A stretch of DNA of 64,000 bases, taken from the NCBI GenBank assembly GCA_013397455.1, contig VYZB01000529.1, positions 35,142-99,141 of the forward strand, written 5' to 3'. Shown here piece after piece: positions 1-11,750 of the stretch. The DNA comes from Crotophaga sulcirostris (Eukaryota > Chordata > Aves > Cuculiformes > Crotophagidae). The position numbers and the translations under genes are program-made. Numbering within the stretch: the stretch's first letter is position 1; each line of letters starts with the position of its first letter. Under the pieces are notes generated by a model. The model was not told where the DNA came from. It did not search any database and saw only the letters and a program-made list of their open reading frames with translations.

Positions 1-3000
1 AAGTGGAGAATCAACAAGGTTACTGTAGTTTTCGTCTATTTCTTTTTTTTTTAGGAGCTTTGTTTTTTATGTACGTGTCTTTTAATGTACTATTTTTTTT
101 TTCCTCTTTTGGGTCTTGATTACAATATTTAACCATAAAAAGACTAAATTGACTCAAATATTTTGAGTTCCATAGCTTTGCTTTGAAAGCAAATGAAAGT
201 CCCTTGTTAACCGGAAAGTTTTTTGAAGTTAGATCTTAAATTGAAAGGATTGCCTAGGGAATGTCTGCCCCTTGGGTTCCTGCTGCTGCCTGTTCTGATT
301 TACTGTTGTCTTTCACACTGGTTACATCACTGACCTGGGCAGCTCCCCTCTCACAGAAGCAAGTGAGTGCTTCAGATAACATGAGCCTTCCCAGAGGTTT
401 TCTGTGTCAGAACAGAAGTCTGGAACTGAAGGTTGTGTTAGTTTCATTCCTCGTGGGTATAATGAACTAAAAGTACCCACCCAAATTAGTCTAATAAAGC
501 TTTTGATCCACTATAAATAAACTCTTTGGCTCCATGGGGATCTGAGGGCTTTTCAAAATGTGGGTTATTTTAATGATTGTAACAAAGATGTTTGTGATGG
601 AAGGTAATGGCAAGATACTTAAAACTAGTCCTGTGTTTTTATTCCAAACCTAACAAGTCAGCAATGCTTTAAAATATAACAAAGATATGACTAAATCACT
701 GTGCTCTTTACTTGTGCCAGACTTGCTGTTGCAGTATAGTCTCCCAGCAAGCAATTAGTTTTTTCTTTTAGGTGGGACTGATGATGTCATATCTGCAAAA
801 CAGTTTCATTAATGAAAGAGCTTTTTATAGGGCTTTGTTTCCTCTGCAATTGATCAATGGAAAACCTACTGAAGTAGTGGTGTCAGTAGACTAAATGTGA
901 GAAGCGAATATTTTGGAAAAAACCATGTTTATGCATTTGTTCGTTAAACTCTGAGCATTCAATAATGCTCTTTGAATCTCATTGCTAGTTTGCTTTGGTT
1001 TAAGTTTTTGTGATGTCTTTGTGGTTAGATAACACTGCTAGTGTGGGCTGTAAGGGGAAATGCAGTCTTCCTTGTGTGGAGCTCTCCAAACTGAAAATAC
1101 AAATTGCAGTACTTCTGGCGCATTCCTGTAAATAAACTTATAATGCAGTGTGAAATCAAGCTTTAAGTCTCAATTAGTCTGTCACTTGCCATAGAATATT
1201 CTGGGCTTCTGGCATGGGCAGCTAAAATAACCGTGTCTCCTTGGGATTTAACCCCAGTGGGCAACTAAGCACCACACAGATTCTCACTCACTTCCCCCAG
1301 AGGGATGGGGGAGGGAGTTGGAAGGGTAAAAGTGCAAAAACTTGTAGGTTGTGATAAAGGTAGTTTACCACGGAAGACAAAAGCTCTACATTCAAGCAAA
1401 GCAGCAGTAAGGAATTCATTCACTACTTCCCATCAGCAGGCAGATGTTCAGCCGGCTCCAGGCAAGCAGGGCTCCATTACATGTAGCAGTTACTTGGGAA
1501 GACAAACGCCATCACTCCAAACTTTGCCCCCTTCCACCTTCTTCTCCCAGCTTTATATGCTGAGCATGATGCCACATGGTATGGAACTGAACCTTTGGCC
1601 ATTTGGGGTCAGCTGTCCTAGCTGTGTCTACTCCCAATTCATTATGCACCCCCAGCTTACTGGTGTGATGTGAGAAGCAGAAAAGGCCTCGGTGCTGTGC
1701 AAGCTCTGCTCAGCAGTAACTAAAATATCTCTGTGTTATCATCACAAATCAAAAACGTTGCCCCATACTGGCTACTATGAAGAAGGGTAATTCTACCCCA
1801 GACAAAATGATATATACATAGTTCTGTACATAATTCTGTGCTGCACTAACCTATGGCCACCATTGAATGGCTGTGTCTGGCTTCCTAGAGAAAAAGAGTG
1901 GAGTAACTCCGTTACTCTGTCAAGACAGTCTGAAAGGCTTGGCTTGTTTTTTCTGGAGGAAAAAGTTTTAAAAAAATTGCAAAATGCAGAAGATCTATCC
2001 TAATAACATCATTCTTCCCTGCATGAGTAGCAATCCAACCTTCAGACCAGTCCTAGAACTCTTATTCAGCAATCTGCTTTAACACTGTCATGAATTTGCA
2101 TGTGTCTGCATTTTCCAGTGCCCTACTTGTATCCTGCCAGGAAAGGCATGTTGTCGACATTTCATTGGTGCTCTGTTGATCTTACTGACCTGATTGGGGA
2201 TGTTCAGAGAAAACACAGCACCCTTTTACTTAATGCCATCAAAATTACTGAAAAGTTGTAAACAGAAATATTTTGTTGATCTCTTAGTGTAGGTGGTGTA
2301 GTATTGCTGTGTGTTGCAATATTAAGAAATCTGTTTTCTTGGGTGTTGGATTTTTGGAGCTGTGTAGTAGGCATCTGAAAATAGAGAAGGAACGTTAACT
2401 ATACTCAGAAAGCAAAGGGAATTAGAGATGTTACTGAGATCTCATTAAACTAAATCTTCTTTACGTGTTACGCTTTAGAAGATCTTCATGGGACCCAGGA
2501 CGAAGGAGAAGGAATACTTGTAGCTTTTGATGAGATGAGAGTGATTGCCAGAGCCCACTGATGCACTATAGATTTGAGTTAGTCTTAAGAATGCTTTTTA
2601 GCAGTAGGCAAACAGTGGGATGCTCTGCAATATTTTGTGTTACTTTGAGAATATGCAGAATGTTACAGCCATAATATAGAGCAGGTTGTGAATTGTTTTC
2701 ATGCATTGTATAAATTTGATTAAATCTTGCTACTCGGAGCAGTTTATAGTCGTCGTTGTTAGCCAAAGAAAATAAGATCCAATTTTGATAAATTGAAACT
2801 CTACCATTGAGAAATAAACGGTACACGTGTTTTAACAACAGAGAGGCCCTTGTGCTGCTCTTTAGGTCAGTGTTAGTGTGCTCACAGCAGCCTTCCTATT
2901 TTATCTACAGAGGTGAAGGAGGGGGAGATGTCTGAAGGTATGTCTGTTCTGTGAGATTAGCATGTCTACCTGGTCTCTATACAGAAGATGGTGAACTTCT

Positions 3001-3944
3001 CAGAATAAATGCGTCTTTTCCCATTCTTACCCTCCAGTTCCTAGACCTCATGTGCTGAGTGGTTTTTGTTTTCTCTTATTTTTTCTTAAAATCATTCCTG
3101 TTTTATGGGAAGAGTGAAGCAGATCTTGAATCTGCAGTGATGTGTGCTGTTTTAGATACTTTTTTCTAGTTTATTTTTTTAAAATTCTCTGATAGGTGAA
3201 TATATAGTTATTTTGCTCAAGACTTCTAACAGTATTATAACTTGTGGCAGTACTTACGTTGTTTACAAGGATGCCAAAGCAGTGCCTAGAAATGGCTCTA
3301 GGTGAAGTTCATTGTCATCAACCTCTTCACAACAAAATTATCTTACTGCAGGGCAGAAGAGTAAGACTGTGATTTTCAGAAAGGCAGTTAGTATAATGCC
3401 ACCAAAATAAACCCTGCCTAAACACTGAAAAGAGCTGCACAAATAGAGAACAGTTGTATTAAACTGCTGCAGTGCATCAGCCCAAGCCCATCTCTTTTTC
3501 CAGCAGCAATTCTGTACTCATTCCTAAACGCAATAGTCATACAAGTGATTTGTTTAGCTTCTTGCTTTGTTCTTTTTGATCTGTATACCAAAACATCAAA
3601 TTTATTTTCAGCCGTATTTCTACAAAATTCCATGGCTTGAATTCCCTACTTACTTGACTACTTGAAAGCTTTCATCTGTAGAGTTTAGCTGTTTAATTTG
3701 CATACTCTTGGGTGTTATTTTGTCATAATTTGGACTTGAGCTTTGAATGCACTGCATTATATTGACATTGTTTTTATTTTACTAGCTGTATGTATTTTAC
3801 TTTAGGTGCATCAAAGGTTTCTGTCAAAATGTATTTTATAGTATATATTTTTTTATTGCTTTAAGTATTCTTTCTGTTTTCTGCTGGTTTTTGCCTGTGC
3901 ATGTTCTTAAACAGATAGACCAAATAAAACTCATTTTCTTCTTT

Positions 3945-3958
3945 TGTGTGTGTGTGTA
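3945..3958. repeat. Short (TG)n microsatellite
   Basis: A run of alternating T and G lies inside the partial first intron of the window. It is a simple repeat with no sign of function. Confidence 0.8.
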
Positions 3959-4111
3959 CAATTTTGAAATGAGGTTTGGAATTCTTTTGCAGAAACTACA
4001 AAGAGGAGTTTTTGGCTTTTCTGGGGTTTTGTTTTGAATGTGTTTCGGTTTTGGATACTTTCTGCTTCCTTGCTCCTTTGCCAGCAGAACAATTACAGTA
4101 TTTCCCCCTCC

Positions 4112-4127
4112 TTTTTTTTTTTTTTTT
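4112..4127. repeat. Poly-T tract (16 T)
   Basis: An uninterrupted run of T follows a C-rich pyrimidine stretch. It could be mistaken for a 3' splice-site tract, but no AG and open frame of a NUBPL exon follows it. Confidence 0.75.
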
Positions 4128-4848
4128 CCTTGACACTGGAAAGCATAAGTTAAGGACTTTACCAGTGTTCAAATAAGCATCTTTGTTCCTACAGAAATTG
4201 TAGAAGTCCTGCAGACATATGCCAGTTTGAAGAAACCCAGGACTTCTTACCTGGTGTTGCTGATAGCATATAGTTAGGGATGACTTTATTTGGTACCTCT
4301 CCTCTAGGGTTCCTAAGCAAACATAATACAAGGAGAAGAATTGCCCAAAACACTGGAGTCTTAATGGGAGCAATCCTCTGATTCACGAGATTAGGGAATA
4401 GTGTAGTTTTTTAAAAAAAAAAATCCCATCAAGTTGTAGGACTTTTGTTCTGATATAAATGGCCCGGTATTTAGCAGGCTGCCTAAAAGGGGATTTATGC
4501 TTTGCAGTAGTGGGGATTTCATATGAATGTATGAAGTCATGGCTTCAGCAGCACCAAGTGACATTATATTGTGGACAAATGAATTGTTATTCTGGCAAAA
4601 GATGAAAGGTATCAGTGAAATGTAACAGTCTAAGAAAAAGTGGGGCCAGGTTCTTGGGTAGACTAGATAAAGGTATACGTATATTGAAGGGATGAGGGGG
4701 AAAAATAGACAAATGCTTTTAGCAGAGAGAAAACTGTTCTTAAAAGTAAAAAAAAATTGTGTAAGCTTATTTCTTTAGAAAAAAAGTAAACCCAAAGCCC
4801 TAAACCAACTCCCCTCAAAAAAAACCTTCTTGTTTGCTTCTGTTTTAG

Positions 4849-4888
4849 AAAATCTAATGAGGCCCCTTAAGAACTATGGAATTGCATG
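4849..4888 (+). CDS. NUBPL: NUBPL coding exon 5 (human numbering)
   Basis: This 40-base exon follows a TGTTTTAG acceptor and ends at a GTGAGC donor. It begins with the last two bases of a split codon, then reads NLMRPLKNYGIA, and ends with the first two bases of a cysteine codon completed by the next exon. The peptide matches human NUBPL residues 129-140, with Lys where human has Leu135. The segment lies between the P-loop and the switch region of the ParA/Mrp fold. The exon is too short to stand alone, but it is fixed by phase continuity with the next exon only 91 bases away. Confidence 0.93.
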
Positions 4889-5079
<191 letters not shown>

Positions 5080-6786
5080 TAGGTATGTATTTGTGTTTCA
5101 AACTAATCAGTTATTTAAAAATGCATTTAACTGAAAAATGAGAGAGCCCCTGATATTGTTTCATGTAATAGAGTTTTGTATCTTGGTGGTCTTAAATTCT
5201 TAAGAATTTAATTTTAACTTCAGGTAAGAGGGAAAGCTGATGCATTTTGTGTTTACCCATTCCTTTCAAATAGAGCTATCATTCTATGCATTTGATGAGT
5301 GATGAGCATGCAATGATGTTTTTAAAGATACTGTCATTTAATTTTACATTAAAATAGTTTTGTGATCTATTGGGGACTTTAACATTTTTCCTTGTTTTCT
5401 TTCGATTTGGTTGGCGTTAGCTATTATCTTTTGTTTGACAGGATAAAGTTGCTTGCAAGAGTGAAGTACTTCTGCTTGTATTTAACTTTCTAAAACCATA
5501 TTCTTAAGAAATAGCTGCTTTACCTCTATAGCTACATATAAACCATTTAAATTAGCTCCCTGATGTAGATTTATACTGTAATATAAATGTAAGAAGCTTG
5601 TACATGCAGAAAAGGTGATAAAATATTAAGTTCTTAAAATAATTAAGTCAGCCAGATTGACTGAAAGCTTCCCAGACTTTTGCATTAAAAACACTGGTGG
5701 TATTTTATAATGGTGTTTATTGTGAGATGATGGAGGAGGCTTTTTTGATTGTTTTAAGAGCATCAAGACTATGCTTCACTCTGTAAATAAATTTGGACAC
5801 TTGTTTGGGTTCTTCCATATGAACAAACCTGTGTTCCACAGTTTATCATGCTTCAGATACTCCAGTGGAACATTGAAGGGCCTAGTTTCCGAATTCATTA
5901 ATGGGGACTTGTTAACTCCTTAACTTGTTAATTCATAATTGGTGTGTGCCTGTAATGAGTATTTAAAAGCTTCTCTTACACTGGCAACTTATTTAAATTT
6001 CTGGAGTTCTTACATTAGAAAATACATTTGTTAAATATATACATAATATATACATTATGTGCTTTCTTATATACTTACTGCATGTAACCTCACTCCTTTT
6101 GATATATGTATATTTGTCCATCTCTGTTTTTACTTCTTTGGTGGATGAATGGCTTTTCAGCACAGTGCAGGATGCAGCCTCATTTTTGTCTCTTTTCACT
6201 TTTAGTTGTGTATGGCCAGGAGGTACATAGATTTTCAGATAAAATACATATAAATTCTGGCTCTCCTTTTGCGACATGTGTAGTCTGAGAAAACGGCCTT
6301 TTTTCTTGTGTGTTGTATGGTGTTAGACAGGTAGATAACAGGCAATAACATCGAAGACCAAAATTAGTGCTTAGTATTTCTCTGGTAATCCATGTCTCAC
6401 AAGTAAGGACGATTTTCTGGAACACATATCATTTTCCTTAAACCGAGTTTGAAGAAAATGCGCCTTATAATACAAAACAGGGGTGACAGTTCAGTATGCT
6501 ATTAATATGTTACGTATATATTGATGTATGTGTATTAATCAGTACATTAATGAAAATATGTAGCATCTTGATTCTATAATGTATCCTATATTTAATAGAA
6601 GTATTGCTGAATAGAAAAGAAGGAAAGGGATAAAGATAAGATATTGAAAGAAGAAGTACATAAGGAAATGATTTTTCAGCTCTAGCGAAAATGAATTTCT
6701 AACAGTAATAGAACAATTGATTCTATATAAACGTATTTGTAACTTTTTCAGTTAGTTACATCTCCGGTTTTGAAATTATCCAGAGA

Positions 6787-6877
6787 TCACTTGTCATTCC
6801 TGGTGGTACTATCTGAGGGGTTACCTTGCTCTCCTGCATTTACTTTCATACTCTGTGACACTGCCTTAGAAAAATAG
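6787..6877. repeat. Dispersed 91 bp repeat, copy 1
   Basis: This 91-base sequence, containing TCCTGGTGGTACTATCTGAG, recurs in the same orientation at 10035-10125 with 5 differences by my count and no gap. Flanks on both sides are unrelated, so the homology has sharp edges. The family is unknown to me. It may be a fragment of an interspersed element or a local duplication. Confidence 0.9.
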
Positions 6878-7950
6878 ATACTTAGTGCTTTGGATTTTAA
6901 AGGTAGCAAAATCTTCTCATCCTTCAGAATCCATGGCTTGAGCAATTTGGCATCAAGTTCCAATTTCACTGTGTTTCATCGCGTACATGGTCAATGTCAT
7001 TGGGAGCTTGCTAAAAAATTAATTTACTACTAGTGTGGGCAAAAACCTATGTCTCATCAGTGTAAAATTAGTGAGAGAGTGTATTGATGGATTAGAGGGA
7101 GCAGTGAAATTGGATTTGGCAGCGAATGACACATACTGGGTCAGGAAGAAGATGATAATACAAAGTTGATGGCTCTGATTTTTTGCAGCTATATTTTGAA
7201 TGAATTGAAAGGATCCCCAGAATAGTAATACTGAGTCAATGATGAAAATTATTCTTATTGTTAATGTAAAGTGCAAGTGAAGAAAAAGCCATCCAGAAGG
7301 TTTTTTTTTGAGTGTGTATTTTATTTTTAACACTTTTTGGTTTAGGAAGGGCACTCTATCATGACATTACCATTGAAGGCATTTAACTTGCATTATGGCA
7401 GTAAATTTTCAAGATGGGAAAAGGGTGAGATGCTGCAATGGAAATGCGTAGCAAAAGTGGTCAGAAACATGAATAGCTGTTAGTATTTTTTTTCAAACTT
7501 TTATCTCTTTTTGCCTTTTAAAATATATTTAGGAGTCTGTGCGCACTTCTCTGTTTATCAACAGAGTCAATGTACCTAAAGTGTATATGCTAAATGCAGA
7601 TTAATTTTCTTTCCCTCTTTCTGTATTTTGTTTTGGCAATGTCTTCCATCTGACAGTTTTTGCTAATTTCAAAGTCAACTTGCCTTTCATAATATTCATG
7701 TATTTATACTGTCTGCAAGTAACTGAGGAATTGAGGCAGATAGTTTGTAGCAGGATATTTACAGTTTACATTTCACAGAACTAAACAAAGCTGTTCTTGT
7801 ATTATAAACTACAAAGATGTGTTTATACTTTCCAGTGCGTAATTTGAAAATACAGTAATCTCACCAGGTGCCACGGCAGTGAAGAATTTGTCAGCATTTC
7901 AGCATTTACAAAAATACTTCTTCTGTTTTATTTTTCTGTTTTGAGTTATC

Positions 7951-7988
7951 TTAGCCTGAGGTGGTGATTCACCACCACTTCAGGCTAA
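7951..7988. repeat. Strong inverted repeat (16 bp stem, 6 nt loop)
   Basis: The arm TTAGCCTGAGGTGGTG (7951-7966) faces CACCACTTCAGGCTAA (7973-7988). Fifteen of the 16 pairs are Watson-Crick and one is a G-T wobble. The loop is ATTCAC. It lies in a NUBPL intron. Just downstream, at about 8009-8025, a G5-A6-C6 stretch forms a second small dyad. The stem is shorter than a microRNA precursor, and no T-run or gene context suggests a terminator. Confidence 0.85.
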
Positions 7989-9250
7989 AGTCTGCTACTT
8001 TACAATTTGGGGGAAAAAACCCCCCTAAGTTGAGACTTCATTGCTCTTCAGAACTGCAAGAGCAGTTGCATCTTTAAGGAGTTGGGGTAATTTTCTATTT
8101 TTATTTTTATGTTCCAAAGTATGATAATGAAAATGTCCAGACACTTAATCCCTACACATGAGATCATCGATGTTATGTATGTGTTCTATTTAGAGAGGTC
8201 AAGATCTGCTATTGGGATATTTTGAAAAGAGGAATAACACTCAGTAATAAATAGTGGCCAAACTTTGAAGTCCTAAGACTGCAGTTTGATATGCTACTAA
8301 GACTGCAGCTGCTAGACAGTAAACAGTAGCTCTGAACACTTGAGAGATTTTTTTTTCTTAAATCTTTGATAAACTTTCCTTTAAAACGAGGAAGGTTAAT
8401 TGACGTCCCTCATTTTATCACTGAAATTAAGGAAACTGTTTCAAGGGAAGATAAGCAGGTGACTCGTACCTTATAAAAGAATTTGTTTTAAAAAATGCTT
8501 ATACTTCCTTAATTACATTTAGTTTGCTAAGTTTAAAGGATAAATAAATGAATCTCTTCTCATTTAGGGCCCACTGAAATAAACGGAAATTTTGACACTC
8601 ATTTCTGCACCATGCTTTTGTTGTCATGTTGATGTTTAGAAAAGCCTGTTACAGGAATTTGTATAATTGTCACTAATTTGCTCAAATGTGAATAAACACT
8701 TTGAAAGGTCCTGTTTATCCAGAAAGAGCTGCCTTAACCAGTCCCAATCAGTATGTACATATTTAAGGGAAATGATTGTAGTTCCTGGAGATTAGAAGCT
8801 AAACATAGATCCGAGGACGTACTGCAGCCAAAAGCACAGACGGCTCCTTCTTTCCACCCCTCTGCCCCCCAGGTTAACTCCCTACAGAGTCAGAATATTC
8901 CGACCATCACTCAAGTGCAATATATCCCTTTTACTGGAGGGCTCTTGTATGTTTTGTGAAGGGAATGATTGAACGCATATGGGCTTGATTATTTCGCTTT
9001 GTGGAAGCTACAAAACCTGTTCTGTGGCCTTTCTTCTTTTAATGAAGGAAGCAGGATCTATATGGATCCCTGTAGCTTTATTGGCTTGCGTTAGCAGATG
9101 ATATGAAAAGGGATTATAGTCTCTGAAAGGAATTGACAATCATAGAAAGATGTGTTAGGAAAGCCAGAAGAAAACAAAAGCATTAGCCAGCAACTTACTG
9201 CTGCACTGAAAATGTTTGCAGTAAATATATTTTAACTGTCTTGGAGGATT

Positions 9251-9267
9251 AAAAAAAAAAAAAAAAA
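9251..9267. repeat. Poly-A tract (17 A)
   Basis: An uninterrupted A run lies inside NUBPL intron 6. I see no retroposed body directly upstream, so it is listed only as a simple repeat. Confidence 0.85.
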
Positions 9268-10034
9268 GTGCTTAAGAACATAGTGAGAATGTATTTACAG
9301 CAAACATTTCTTGGCCTGGTTCCTCAGCTGTCATGGTTATGACTGTGCAGCTACAGCTGCTGTGGGAACTGGCTGTGAGTATTTTCTTTGCTGTGCTTCC
9401 AGTAGCCTCATCTTTCGCACAGCTTACACAGGTATCCGTGTCTCTGGTCTCCTTTGCGTAAAACAAACGCCAAACATGGAACTGTTCTGCTGGGTTTGTT
9501 GACTAGACAGGAAGAAATTATAGAAAGTTCATGGTATCTCAAGATGGCTTGTGTTTTGCCCTCCCCTCCCTTCTTCCCCCCCTTGAGCTTTTAAAGGAAA
9601 CTGTGTTGAGGTTTAAGATTTCTCTGCAACAAAGTTCAGAACTTTGTGCCTAAATGGCATCCAACCTCATTCATGGAAAGAGATGGCAATTTTGGCATGT
9701 TCTTGTGTTTACTAAACAGGAATTTTGGTGGTAGAGGAACTAGGAATAGAGAAGGCGTTATGTTTTCTTGTCTAAATAAGGCTACTATTATTTACATAAG
9801 ACTTTTCAAAAAATAGACACCTAATGCCACTCTTCTACTTTCATTACTCTTCTCCACTAATAAAGGAGTAAGTTTGTTGTTTCTAGCTGCTGTAGGTTAG
9901 ATGCAAAAAGGAACATGTGTATTGCTGTGCTGAACGTTGCAGTACCTAAGAGATAGGTGCCCTGCCTGCAGGAATGGAAAGTTAAACTGAAGCCTAGGTT
10001 GGATCCACTGTGTACCTGGGATGGTGGGAATACA

Positions 10035-10125
10035 TCACTAGTCATTCCTGGTGGTACTATCTGAGGGGTTACCTTGCTCTCCTGGATTTACTTTCATACT
10101 CTGTGGCACTGCCTTAGCAGAATAG
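10035..10125. repeat. Dispersed 91 bp repeat, copy 2
   Basis: This is the same-orientation copy of 6787-6877, about 3.2 kb downstream, with 86 of 91 bases identical. The upstream boundary is at the shared TCAC and the downstream boundary at AATAG; beyond these the sequences are unrelated. Confidence 0.9.
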
Positions 10126-11726
10126 GTGCAGTATCTTAAGAGAGCTCATGTTTAGAGCTTGGTGTGGTGTAAGTGGAAATTAATGGTGTAAATCAGAGTT
10201 GGTAGGTTCATGGGCTGGAAATGAACAACACCTCAGATGTTGAGCAAGAGCCTATGGGATGTGTTTCACCTTCTGTCTCTCCTGGATTTTGGCACCTATT
10301 TGTAGCCTGTATTGGTCAGCTCTGTGGAGCTCAGATTTAGACACAAAATCAAATATCTTCTGCTGAGTGCCAAGACGTTTCTTTCAGTTTAACTTGACAG
10401 GCTTATTCTCTGTTCATAATAACAGCCTGGGAAGATTCCATAACCATTCATCCAGGACATAGGAGCTGCGAGTTCAGTTACTTTCTCAGTCTGACATTTG
10501 ATCCTGTATTTCCTGCTGCCCAGGAGAATGCCCTGAAATCACTTACAGCAGTCAAAACCTGCTGCTGTGTAGCCAGGGATGCAAGATTCCCAGAGTTCCC
10601 AATAGATGTGTGAACCGGGAGCGTGACCAGTACTATACTGGAAATTCAGTTAATCTGAAGTTTCAGCTTTCCAGGTTAATACCTCAGCTACTGGCCTTAT
10701 ATAGGGTTCTGGTTGCTTCTCTGGCTTTTTCGTCCTTTTTTGTACGGTGGTCCAGGTAAATGCCACCTGCCTGAGAAATTGAAGTGCGCATTTTCTGTTT
10801 CATTGGTAGGTTCTCTCATATGTCTAATTATGATATTAAACTGCTGCAATTATAACAGCAGAACCACAAGCTTTGTTTTCTTTAGTTTTTAATGGCCACA
10901 AGCACTCAGCTTTGTGTTGGATTTGGTGTTATCACTGGTGGGTGTGTTTAGAGTGTGCTTGCTAGATTGGGACTTTAAGACTTGCTCTTTTCTCACAAAT
11001 AGGTTTCTGGTGGAAACTGGGTGCTCAATAGAGATTTTGGTGTTGCTCTTCCTGAATTGTCAAGATCTTCAAGAGAATTTTCAAGTTTGCTTCTGAATGC
11101 ATAGGTGGAGCTCACCAAAGTTGCTTTATTAGACTTTTTTTTAGTTTTTCAATATTTCTTTTTCATCTTTTTGGTCAGAACAAAAGTGGAGGACGAGTCA
11201 AATGGGCAGTTGTCTTTGTTCAGAAAGTGTCTAGTTGTATTAACCACTATGAAGTATTCCACTATAAGATAGGTAGTTATTTTACTACCAGAGAGAAAAT
11301 TTCTGTAGGGACTAAATATCTTCTGGTTTACGTCTGGGGAATGTTTCCTTTCTTATCAAATACTTGTGAGAATAAATAAAAATATTTTTTAATTAAAATG
11401 CCATGTTTCATTATACTCCTCCTAAATTTTCTGTTTTCTTACATCATGAAATGACTTACTTGTTCGCAATGTCTATGTTTAAGCTGAATCTTTAATTTTT
11501 CAAGGAAATATTTTAAATACTTGTTTTAACTTGCACTAACAGATATAAATATATGTAAACAGCTACATAAATATACATATTCTTTTAACAAGAAATTTCT
11601 TAGCTTTATTTTGTTCAACTGTTTGCCTATGTTAAACCATCTATATACGCAACAAAGTAGTTAGGAGGACGGGGGGGGATCAGGCAGAAGTAGACCTTAA
11701 GCTACCTGCAGTGTAGCTCTTAGTGC

Positions 11727-11750
11727 TTTTCTTATAGTACTATAAGAAAA
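11727..11750. repeat. Perfect 24 bp palindrome with adjacent direct repeat
   Basis: TTTTCTTATAGT is followed immediately by its exact reverse complement, with no loop. The right arm belongs to a 17-base unit (ACTATAAGAAAACTTAG, 11739-11755) that repeats exactly at 11765-11781. It lies in intron 6 in AT-rich sequence. No known site is recognised. Confidence 0.9.

Larger units (their letters stand above)
1..4848 (+). other. Partial NUBPL intron 4, no exon seen
   Basis: This is the sequence upstream of the first recognisable NUBPL exon. I looked for the preceding exon (the stretch around VDVYGPS/GNPEL in human) and did not find it, so it is probably further upstream. The stretch is AT-rich, with a (GT)n run at 3945-3958 and a T16 run at 4112-4127. 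The short open frames here (for example at 1305-1673 and 3996-4373) resemble no family I know and look like chance frames. Confidence 0.7.

Noticed and set aside
1..4848. Possible NUBPL exon 4 in the left part of the window
   Set aside because: I looked for the codons expected just before exon 5 (around VYGPS and GNPEL) and did not find them. The exon is probably upstream of position 1.
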